This document shows positions 37,901-49,900 of a stretch of 64,000 bases of DNA, piece by piece. How positions within the stretch are numbered: the first letter of the stretch is position 1; every line of letters begins with the position of its first letter. Source of the stretch: Tigriopus japonicus (Eukaryota > Arthropoda > Copepoda > Harpacticoida > Harpacticidae); contig CM021315.1 of the NCBI GenBank assembly GCA_010645155.1, forward strand, positions 7,981,126 to 8,045,125, read 5' to 3'. The translations under genes were made by a program, and so were the position numbers. The notes beneath the pieces were generated by a model. It was not told where the DNA came from and did no database searches. It was given only the letters and a program-made list of their open reading frames with translations.

Positions 37901-40900
37901 GACGAAAAGAGATTAAAACAATCGTATTTGAAAAAAAAAAAACACTTTTGAATTATTTTGGGGTAGTTGTTTGAAGCATAAACCTTTTAGGGTGAATAGG
38001 GATTAGAATTAATGAAAGATAATCTGATTTCTGACAAAATACTTCCCTTCGACTTTTTAGAACTATTCAAAAATGACTTTGGAACCATTGAAGAACAACC
38101 GATCTTCAGATTATATTGACTCTAGTTTAAAGCAATGTATCAGTTGTTTGAAAGTCTTATGATAGAAATTCAAATTGCTTTGAGAATCCAATGTTTTTTT
38201 TGCTTTTTTTCATCAATTTTTCTAGCATATTTTGAGAACCTCTACGCTGAAAACAAATTCGCTCATGCGAGAAAATACACATTTGCTTTATTACATTTCA
38301 TGGGCCCATGGAGGTGTTGACATGGTCAAAATGAGGATTGAGAATTGCATCTGTGCTAGAATAGAGTACTAGTTTACGAGATGGTGACAGGCCAAAGATT
38401 GGAAACAGCACAGATTGATATCGTGTAAAGAGAATTGTCAATGTTTTCCTGATACTTAGGAAATGAACGTCAAGTGCATCCCCAAATATCGGCTTATGAG
38501 CAACATGATTACTACTCGGAGATTGACATAATTGTCATTGTTTGTTTTGGAAGGACTGGGGTCCTGTATTGGTGATTCATACTGTGTCAAGATGAACTCA
38601 TTTGTGCTTCCTTGTTTAAAATCAATGTAGACTATTATTCTGATTAATTATTCTTATATTATTGCAATGGAAAGCTTTGACGTTAGTTTTTATTGTCATG
38701 AATGATGTTGTCGGAGTGACTTTTTCAAATCGAAAGAGGGGAGATGAAAATTTCATTCAGGTCTTGGAATATGATGCCATTTGAATTCACTTACAAAAGT
38801 TGATTCTACAAAGTGAAAGTTCCTCTTGGAAAAATTCATGTGCACCCTTCATCGGAAATGAAATCCAATGACATTCCCAAAAAAACTCTCACGGAAAGTG
38901 TATTAGTACACGTTCAATTTTTTTGATGAAGCACATGGTGAATGCCAATGAATGGTCAAATTACTGTTGCTCCCGAGGGAGCAAATTCTTTTACGACGAA
39001 GTGTCGAGCAAACATATGAAGGTCCCATTTCAGGGAAGTTAATTGGGATCTTGTAAATTATGCCCTCACATGTTGGGCATGACAGTCGTTATGAGGTAAT
39101 GGGACGCAATTAAAGTGCTCCATGTTGCGTTGCTGTTGTTGTTGTTCTTATCGTTGTCGTCGCCAGGTATCTCAAAAAATTAGGATCTAGAAACACCCGT
39201 GTCATGACAAGCTGTTCCACGTGTTCCATACAATGTGCTCTTTGCTGAATGTTTCCAACATTGACAATACATTCTTATCAAGAAATATCAAAAGTGGACA
39301 AATACGTTCTTGGTTATTGATGATTTGGACATGTTTTAAGATCTTTTGCAAACAAAAGAGCCTTTAAATGATGGAAAAGCTTTCTCGTGGCGCTGGAGTT
39401 TCTTCTTTTTTAACGCTGGGTTTTTAGCGCCATCTATCAACGGTCAATGAAACAAATTATTTGAGGTGACGTGGCTGATCACTACTTTTGGCGAAATGGT
39501 ATTTGAGCCTTTTGAAAAGCAGATTTCCTGCATTTCTATATCGTGTCAGTCTTTGTAAGTGCTTCTGTTCCTGTAAGAAATATTCGAAATTGCGAGATTT
39601 TGGAAAGGAAAGGGTTATTTTGGTTCTTTTAAAAGAGCCTTTTAATGATGAGCTTTCTCGTGGCGTTGGAGTTTCTTCTTTTTTAACGCTGGGTTTTTAG
39701 CGCCATTTATCAACGGTCAATGAAACAAATTGTTTGAGGTGACGTGGCCGGTCACTACTTTTGGCGAAATAGTATTTGATAGTGATGTGACTTGGGCAAG
39801 TAATGAGTCATCACAAACACCCCAAGCACAAGTTGTTGACAAGCATTACTTGGGCAATACACCAATACACTTGGCAAGCTCAAGGAACATTGGAAGATGC
39901 AGTTGCCGGCAGTTGCTCTTTGAAGAGTTAAGATGCTTGCAGTGTGACTTAGAAGAAAAGAATGTCAAGTTGCATTTTCGATGATCTTTTGACCTTAATA
40001 ATTTAGCAATAAACAGTGGAAGTGAAACAAAAAATATTTTGATTTGGATAGCATTTGCAAAACCATGTTTTTTCTTTAGTTTCCGTTCTAAGCCACACAT
40101 GAATACACTTTTCGGGCCAATCAAGAATGAGATTTAACAGTCACACTTACAGTCAAGCTCGGTCACTCAGAGTTGCTAGAAAAAAATATAAGATGCCAAC
40201 TCTTTTTTTTTTTAAATATTCTCAAAATCTTTTGCATTTCTCGATACATAAGCTTTGAATTGTGTATTTTCATCTAAAAATCCATCCTAACAAGGGCATG
40301 GGCCCTATTTCGCTGAAACTTTCTGGTTAATTGAAATTCTGATGCCAAAGGTTTAGTCTTCATTCCTAGCAAATTTGGCAAACCTGTAAGGTGGGAAAAA
40401 TACTTGTACAGGCACCCAAGTAGACCCAAGTTTCGGCAAGTCCAAGGTACTGTACCGGACCGCTTGCCCAAGCTCTTGTTTGCCTCCCATCACTAGTATT
40501 TGAGCCTTTTGAAAAGCAGATTTCCTGCATTTCTATATCGTGTCAGTCTCTGTAAATGCTTCTGTTCCTGTTAGAAATATTCGAAATTGCGAGAATTTGG
40601 AAAGGAAAGGGTTCTTTTGGTTCTTTTTTGGTTTCAAGTAGTGATGGGTTTTGAGTTGGGAGTGCTGTCACTTTTGACTCAAAGTTTATTACTGTTTAAA
40701 AGGGCAGGTTGTATTGAACTTTTTGAAAAGACCTAAACAGGGACCAATTTAATAACACTTGAACAAGTTCGATTTCGAGTTCCATCAGTAGTTACAATTA
40801 TGGATTTCGTGTTGGCAGGGCTGCCATATTTTATGGTAGATAAGGTCTTTTTCCTGTTGAAAAGTTTAGTTGTGGTCAGATATTTGACCTTAAAAACCGA

Positions 40901-43900
40901 AATGGCAAAAGTCTGCCAAAAATCCAACCCGAAACACATCAGTAGTAAATAGTTACACCCTACAAATGGATTTGAGTGCAGTACCATCATAATCTAGCTC
41001 ACATCAAAAGGCAAGTCCTTATGTCTGAAATAAACGTGTATGCCTATGGTGAAATTCAGGGAAGTGAAGCTATTGGGAAAGTAGAGGCTAGTTTTTTAGA
41101 CGCAAAAGATAAATCTCAAGATCCTACTTAAGTACTCTAAGTTCGATCTTGAGATTGTTCTTTTGCTTCTAAAAACTAGCCTTAGGTTATGGACCGAAAG
41201 CGCCGAATATGGCCACCAAAACCAAAAGCAGATGTCATCGAGAAGAATGAAGTCTGATAACAAAATGCAAGATTTTTTGTTCAGAAACGTCTGAACTTTT
41301 TTACGCTGTTTTAAGATTATCCTTCTGTAAATGTATGATAGAAAAAAATTAGGTTAGTACGTACATATAAATTATGTTGTAGTTAGCTGATTTCATTTTC
41401 AATTCGGTCGAAACTCTCCGTGTCGGTTTGGAGCCCATTCGGTTCATGACTATCGAAAGTGTCTTTTGCAATTGTAACATGTAATAAAGAGGGCCAACTA
41501 AGTGTCTTTTGCAATTGTAACATGTAATAAAGAGGGCCAACTAAGTGTCTTTTGCAATTGTAACATGTAATAAAGAGGGCCAACTAAGGATGAGATTCTA
41601 ACTAATGTCGCCTGAAGAGTGAATCCATCACTTGTGACACTTATGATAGAAGATATTTATCCCTTCCCTATAATCACATTTTATAGCTGAGTTTAAATAC
41701 CCTGTAACAACTTGAGTTGTTACAGAAATTTTACGTTACCACACGCCGTTGGTTTCATTTGCAAACACGAAAGTACCTAAGTTGCCACAAGAAATCGTTC
41801 AAAGAAAGCTAAGCTTGTAAACCCCGTCGCAAAACTCTTTCATAACTTTTGCTGCTACAGGATTTCTTGTCCTAACTTAAGTACTTTCGAGTTTGCAATT
41901 GAAGTCAATGGCGTGTGGTAGCGAAAAATTTCTGTCACAACTCAAGTTGTCACAAGGTATATAAACTCAGCTATTGACACGAAATAGGGGACTTTATCAG
42001 AGCGTCGAATTCATCGGAACATCATTCTGCATATTGTGATCACAAATTTGTATAAACGTCCTGTTTTATAAACTTGAATGCTACATTCATCGGAATAGTT
42101 TTTGTCGAGGGTCATTAATGTTTACCATCCGCTTTGCCTTTTAGGATATTAGCGGAAATTCTTTATCAAATACCAAGTGCAAGAGAGGTTTACAATTTGC
42201 CGCAGTAATTAATAACAGAGGATTTCATGTCCCCATTGCCAAAAGCGCCACTTTGTCAATGGTTTCCCAACGACATATTTGCTATAGAAACGGACGAGAC
42301 TAATAAAGGTCAAATGGTGTTTACTACGAATAAAGCCCTTCAGCCCTCACGAGATTAAAGCGGTGGCCTTTACTATTTGGAGCTATTCGTGGGGCCCATT
42401 GACTGAGTTCAAGGATGACTCAACGAAGGATATATATTACAAAATACCACTTACGGCCTAGTCACTACAATGAAAATTAAACGGCACATTTACTGCACAG
42501 AAGTAACCTCCCAGTTTAGTACAATGAGAGGCCTTACGCTGTATTTCTGTGATTTGTCCTGAGAAATTAACATTTCTTTGACTGAGTTATAAGTAAACTC
42601 CAATGTGCTTCCATCAAACTTGGAATTTTTTCCCACATATGAATTGCAAAAAGGCTTTAAATTTTGATGATTATTTACCACATTAGTTTTTATTGGTTTA
42701 AGATGTGGCGACAGGCAGTTCTATGTTTAAAACCACCGGTTACAACCCATCAAAAACTTTTAATGTAATTCTTAAAGAGCAGCATATATTTTTTTATTCC
42801 ATAAGATTTTTAAATATCTCATTCATTATTCACTTGAGTGACATTTTTTCGAACTGTCGAGCCCTTTATATTCGATATACGAGACTGCCTTTTGTGTTTC
42901 CAGTGACCTAAATATAATTCTCATGACCCTACTTCTTCTTAGGATATGTCTCAACCCATAAAGGTTAAGACTAGGCTACTTACTATTCATGTAGTGGCTC
43001 ATTGCTCTGTTGATCCCTAATTTGTCGTGTTGGGAATATTTTGTCGCTCAAGACCTTTTTGTTGGTCAAGGACACTTCACAGACTGGTCCAATTAAAATA
43101 AGGCTTGAAATTAAACCACCCCTGTCCATAAATTTGTTAGTGAAGTTCTTTGTTCCATAAGAAAAATCTAAATAAAATGCGACCATCTTTATGACAAAAT
43201 TTGCCAAAGAAACAAATTGCCAAATACCAAGGCCATGAATTGACGTCAATGCCAGTGACGAACTTATTTCTGAAAAGGTGGCAAATAGTATATTTGAGAC
43301 AAGGCTGATCACTAGAGCCTGGGAAAAAATGTTGGAAATACGTCCAAAAAATGTCATTAAAATGTCAGGAAAAAGGGAAAAAAAATTGAAATATAAGGCA
43401 AAAAGGGCAAAAAATGTTGAAATTTTGAGCTAAAAGAGCAAAAAAAAATGTTGAAAATTAGTGCAAAAAAGTCAACGAAATGTGTGAGAAATGGGACTAG
43501 ATGCGTGGAGGACTTGAGAAGACTACAGACATCTGAAGAAAATAATGCCGTTAAAACTCTAGCTTAAAAAAACGGGAGGTTGCGCTTCACATAGGGGGAT
43601 GTTTTTATAAGCTAGACGTCAAAACAGTTTATGTTATAAGTCAAATAGCACATTCAGATCCTTTGAAAGGCAATAGATATTAAAGTCTGAGTAAATAATG
43701 GCAACAGTGCCAACTTAAAACATAGTTTAGCTATTTAGCCCACGTAAAATAATCATGGAAAAAAAGATCACAAAGTTTCTGATTTGAACTTTTTCATAAT
43801 TTTTTGACAAAAAGAATCTTTAAGGGCACTTTTTTCCCCTTTCCAAAGATTTTAATTAATTGCCATCGTAAAATGTGAAGTTGAAGAATGACAATTTTAG

Positions 43901-46900
43901 CGGGAATTTTGGCGGGAAACTTCAAGCCTTCATTTGATTAATTGGTCCCTCAGAACCGGTTTTGGGATGACATTTTTGAGCAAAAAGTACAAAAAGTGTT
44001 AAGAAAATGTTGAAATTTTCCAAAAAATGTCAAATAAAATTAAAATGTTATATTCACGTAAAATGGGCAAAAATGTAAAAAAATATGTTTAATGTAAATT
44101 TTTTTTCCCTAGCCCTACTGATCACAATAAGGAGTTATACATTCAAAATGGCTGATGAGAAGGGAGTAGATTTTTAATTGGTGAAAACAACAAAAAGTTA
44201 ATTTTTAGTTAGCTTTTATTGATAAAATAGTTGTTGAAAAATTGAAAATCGTCAAAATAGCCGAGAAAAAATGAAAAAAGTTTGTGAAATAGAGGGAAAT
44301 TTAAAATTCTACGGTGTGTTTTGGACATCTGGCAGCCCGTTTTGAGGATTTTTTCGTCAAGGAATAAACGTGTTTAAATACAGTCTCTTCCCACAGACAA
44401 TTGTTATTGCAATTCAAAAAATAGAAAGTAGCAAGAATTCAGCTTTAAATTTTGAGAGGCTCAAATCTTTGAGAGGTAACGAAATATTCCGTTTGTCCCG
44501 AAAACCAAAAAATAGTCAGAAAATAGTCAGAAAAAGTTGAAAAAGAGCAAAATGTCCACGGAAACATGTAGATTTCGAAGAAAATCTACAAAAGAGTTGG
44601 AATAATCGCTCAAAATCACAAAAAGTCAAAAAAGATAAAAATGGGAAAATAGTTTGGAATTCAATTTTTTGCCAAAATTGATTTTTTTCGCTCCCTAATC
44701 ATGAGCCTTTGTGCGAAGGTTCATTGCCGTGAAAAAGATTCTGATGCACTACGAGTAGCTTTTCGATCTCTATCTTTTGTGCATATTATATCTTTGTTTT
44801 TTCCTTCTAAGGCCATGTGGGTGTTTTATGACCCCCAAATATAAGTCTTGATTATAGGGGATCTGGTTGTACACCTTTTACGTTAGCAAAGGCTCCAAAG
44901 GGTGTTATTTCATTTTTGCGACAAAACTACTCTTTTTCTCTATGATTGAGCACACATCCATTGCTATTAACCTTCAGTGAAATGTGTGAAGCAAGTTTTT
45001 CTCGGTGGAACATGTAATTTTACACATCGCTTGGCTAATTTTTCGCAGATTCCTTTTAAGAAGCAGTTATTGCTCATCCAACCTTTTGAAGCAAATTCAT
45101 TGTGACTTGGATATAATTAAAAAAGAGAAGACAGTCTATTTTGAGAGCGAAGACTTGTTTTGTAGTTGATCGCGCAAAGGCTCATATTTTTAGCTTGCTG
45201 AGGGCTAAAAGGACAAGGTTTTCTGAGCTGACAAGGCCTTAATTTAGGTCCAATTGAACTTCTATGATTGACACCTGCCTATGTTCACATTAGTGTGGCC
45301 ATTTAGGAAACATCAGCCAGAACTCACGGTCCAAACCAAAATGGAAATCCTGGAATGGACGATGATTAAGGCTTAGGACAAATTGCTGAGTCATTAGAGT
45401 GGCCGATTAACCTTGATTTCGTCTCGTTTTTCCCAACGTTTTTAGCGGTCAAGAGTCAATCCAAAAACGTGATAGAGAGGATTACTTTCATGTTATGACC
45501 TCAATCGAGTAGTTTAAAACATCTAAGGATTTCAGAGTTGGTCCAAAGAAATGTAATTAATTCCATTCCTGATGTCCCAACTTCAATATCTTATGTTTCT
45601 GGATCCACTGGAATGCCGTTCAAAGGACTCCTATTTCCCAGGACCGGTCATGGAAACGGAACAATAATCACGAAAAAAAACCCGATCCCTCTCTTATAGA
45701 CCATGACCATATAAGGTGCAAAAATTCCAATTGTTTTTAATATCTTCCAATATCAATCCCGTCTCATGAAGTGTAAATGAGCTCAAGCTATGGAACAGTT
45801 GTCCCCGAGAGAAATATGCGAGTGGAACCCACTTGGTTCCCTTTCTCTGTCTCTTCCTTCTCTTCTCGCTCTCAATGAGCCTCTCTCTCTCTCTGCTTAA
45901 CCATTGGGTTTACGTTCACGTAGTAGTTGCTTGGGTGTTCCCTCTAGAATAGAGAATATGGAGTGAGTAGTCGCGTACTAGAAGGACTCATTGTCGGATG
46001 TCGACACGCTGTAAAAAGGGTCGAAAAAAGTAAAAAGAAGACGAATTCCTACGAGACTTGGAGGTTTGGACGACAAGAGCCAGTCCCACATTTAGCCTCT
46101 ATGTGATAGACAGAGGGTTATTTATATTTTAGTTCCAATTGAGCGTGGTGTGTGGCCAGAGCGCCAACCATATCGTTTGTTCGAACTCACTCGCCATCCA
46201 ATGGTGTAAACTGGTTTCATTAGTCGACCAAGTGTCTTGCAAAGGCTTCTCCAGGCCTGATAATGGGTTTCCAATAGGCGAGTGTCATGGTGATACCCAA
46301 GTGTGGATTAATTCATTACTCGAGCTCCAGTCGTCGTCAGCCTTTACTTATTGGCTTTGGGGGCGAGGTCTGGCTTGCATCAGGCCAAAAGGGAGTTTAA
46401 AACACATCCGAGAGAAAATAAAACTATGTGAAGTGACTCAACAAGGCCAGACGTGTGAATGTGCACTATTGTGATCCGCCCAGACACTCTTCCACAAAAG
46501 TAAGCAGCTAAAGTGTTTCGGTAATAACTTGGTATGCAGATCGGTGAGAGTCATAAAGATAAAATGTCAGCTATGATCCCCACGATCTACCCTATTGATC
46601 ACATTGGGAGCTTAGTAACAATATTGTAAGTTACAATATTTGGGTTTTTTCGAGAGGTTTAAGATATGAATGAAGCTAATCTGTCGACCTTTGTTCATCT
46701 CTTGTTTATCTGTGGGAGAAATCAGTTTCCTCTGAAAAAAAGGATATGACGTCATTACTTGACGTCGCAACTGGTGATAATGAGGAACACGACTTTTAAT
46801 GTTTCTAAATTGAAAAGTTGACATTATTCTTTACATTTCCCGAATGAGAAAGAAGATCAAGTTCTTCTTTTTCGACTCCTGAGACAGAAACTCCGGGAAA

Positions 46901-49900
46901 TGCGATTTCTATTCCCTGGGAGATCGCAACGTGTTTACTGAAGCAATGCTAGATCTAAAATCTCCAGGGAATGAATCCTTCTTGCCTTGCTTAACAACCA
47001 AACTCACATCTTTTCGGAATCGTGGAATCGACTCTTCTTTTACTCTATCTTTATTAAGGTCCTTTTCTCCTTGCCTTTGCAGCCTTCAACTCAATGACAA
47101 GGACACTCGTAACGGCGGGGCGTCCTCCTCGAGTCGTTTGGTTAACCCCCGGATGAGTCTCTTGGGCAAGCCCATTAACTACAGGTCAAATCGGAGAGAT
47201 GTCAAGTACCGCAAGCTCCAGGCCAAGCTCTATAACTTTCTTGAGCGACCCACGGGACGCACGGCCGCCACTTACCATGTCCTCGTGTAAGTTTGTTAGT
47301 TCTGTGTATATCTATGTACTATGTAGTGGAACTGCGGAACTTACTAATGCTCTGTTTTAATGACATTTTAAGAGCTTCGGAGGCAGCTCTTTGATCTTGG
47401 ATCCGAGTTTTCTAGTCCTTTAGATTGTGTCGTTTCTTGAACGACATTTGCGCCAAATTTCTTTTTGTTGCGACACTAGGTATTTTGTCTCGGCAGGTTT
47501 CCAAATATCTCTCATTGAAATTTAGGAGATATTTATCAAAGTTAGACACTAACCTTGGCTTTGCTGAATAGCTAATGGTGTGGAAGTAGCAAGTTTTGTG
47601 CATTCTGAATCTTTGAAACAAACCTTTCTGCGTAAGAAGGGATTCTTTTTCATGCTTATCTTCTAAGTGTGTTTTCGAAACTTTGTTAGAAAGGAGGATA
47701 TCCTTGCTTTGAAAGACGGTAAATCAGAACCATATGGCTTGTTTTCATAAAAAACAAGATTACAGTAATGCAAGTTTATATGAAATGAAAGAGTTTTTAT
47801 TTATTAAGAAGCCTTCAGTATGGTTCTTTCGCTGTTTAAGTTGTATCGAAAAGTGCTTCTACGTACTGTGTATTAATATCAATGTAGCACTTACCACTAA
47901 TCCAAGAGTTTGGCTACTTGTAGTTCCTTTCGTGGTAACTTTTTGATTGGGAATTTTTAGTGATAGCCTGAAACAGACATTAACCAAAACCAAAAGGTTT
48001 AGCTTAAGCGAAACCGAAACTGAATGTACTTCTAATCTTAATATTCTACAAAATGTGCACATTTTGTGCCAAAAAACGCTTATTTGATTGAATTGGGATT
48101 ATGAACTACGAATTTGTTTAATATGCCATGTTTTTGAACGCATTTTTCCACGGCAAGCTTTCCAACAGGCATTGTAACTTTGGAAGTTTTTCTTCATTTA
48201 TTCTGCCAGGTCCTTGTTACGGAAAATAATGGAAATGCTGATCATCCTGACTTGCTGCATAAAACAAGACCATGAGGGAAATGACCTTCATTCTGACATG
48301 TTTTACCATTTCAGCTTTGTGATCGTGTTTTTGTGCTTGGGTCTGAGTGTGGTGTCCACAGTGGATGAAAATGAATTCCGCCAAGAGGCTGAGAGTGCTC
48401 TTTTTTACCTGGAGATTATTGTGGTCGTGTGGTTTGGCTTGGAGTTCCTAGTTAGGTACGTACATACCCGACCATTCATTCCCTCTTTCCCTTGAGAAAC
48501 GAAAACTTTCACTCCAACTGGATCCACCCGGTCAATTAGCGACAACCAAGTCAATTAGGATTCACGAGAACTTATGTGGGACCCATTGTTGGAGATCCGG
48601 TTTTGACGGCCTTTCAAACGTCCTTCCTGCCTTCCTTTTTAGGCTGTGGTCCTCAGGATGTCGCTCTCGATACCAAGGCTTCTTTGGTCGACTTCGGTTC
48701 GTCCGGAGTCCATTCTGCATTATAGGTGAGCCATTTCATGTAATAAAATACCGAATATGGTACATATGAATGAGTAGGAAGTTAACGTAGAAAATAGGAA
48801 CGTCCTTTATTCCTGTGCTAGGCCAAAACCATCAAGTTGAACACGGTTTGCCACTCCAATTTCGTGGGTCCATGGGATTGAAAGAATGGGAAAGCTTGAG
48901 TGAATCTTCGCGAATATTGAAGTTTTTATGAATGATCCCAGGATCCGACATCAATGATGCAAGAGATAAGGATGGTATCGAGTAAATGAGGGATTGGTAG
49001 AGGAAAATAGCTTCTTGCTACATGAGCCAGATTACTATACTGCAGTGGATTCTAGGGCTCAGGATGCCGAAGGCCATCCTTTTTTTCTTATGAGAATAGT
49101 ATGCTGAGAAAGTTTGAAAGAATTTTGAGAAGGATCGCAAGGCCTTGAAGAGGAAAACATCTTTGAGGTCAATTTTAGCCAGACAGAATGGCATGAAATT
49201 GTGATGGAGGATCCGAGGCAAGAATTTTAAACCTTCTCCAGACTTTAATTGCGTTCAGAGTGCAGCTAAGAAGTTCAGTATGAGACGTGGTTGGAACGAA
49301 CTTTTTGGCGGCCTTTGACGTCTCTTTGAAGATCCTTTGGGACTTTGCGGGGAAATGAATCGGAGGCTTCTCATCCATACCAATCCATCATGACGTCATG
49401 CTAAAGTGATCCCCATGAAATTGGCCCTAACTTAACTCTCATTCCCTTGATTACTTGATTAAAACATTTAAGTGAGCATAATCAAATCCTCTTAAACAAC
49501 GTTACATAAGGACTTTTTAATGAATGACTTCTTATTTCTGAGACCACAAGGCTACTAGTTCTCCACATTTACCTTGAAGGTCATGCTCACGTGGTGAATA
49601 ACGCATCTACGTAATGTGTCTTGCAGATATTATTACCGTTTGTGCCTCCCTTGTGGTATTATCCAGTCCCGATGGCCAGATGTTCGCGGCCTCCGCACTT
49701 CGCGGCCTCCGTTTCTTCCAAATCTTGCGGATGGTTCGCATGGATCGCAGGGGAGGAACATGGAAGCTTTTGGGATCCGTGGTGTATGCTCATAGACAAG
49801 TGAGTGAAGATGCCTTTTGACTAGATTCGTCGGAATTTTTTTGAAATATTTGGTCAAGAAATTGCATCAGTAATTTGGGATGTAATCATCTGGAATTTTT

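Larger units (their letters stand above)
1980..47082 (+). other. KCNQ: 45 kb first intron of KCNQ
   Basis: The intron runs from donor GTGAGT to acceptor CTTTGCAG, with matching phase 2 on both sides. It carries nearly all the transposable elements listed below, the candidate first exon at 4138 and a candidate antisense gene at 27208-27658. If transcription starts at 4138 or elsewhere inside, part of this stretch is promoter/5' region for other isoforms. Confidence 0.7.

Noticed and set aside
42983..43357. 124-codon minus-strand frame with hydrophobic stretches, considered as a chemoreceptor-like fragment
   Set aside because: It lacks the C-terminal signature expected of arthropod gustatory receptors, and its start lies within a hAT-like element.
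46139..46474. 111-codon open frame upstream of the pre-S1 exon
   Set aside because: It starts at a non-ATG codon, has no acceptor/donor pair in a compatible phase and no recognisable content.
48214..48314. In-frame upstream extension of the S1 exon (from MLRKIMEM)
   Set aside because: The conserved S1 start and phase 2 from the previous exon place the acceptor at 48314; the extension does not resemble Kv7 sequence.
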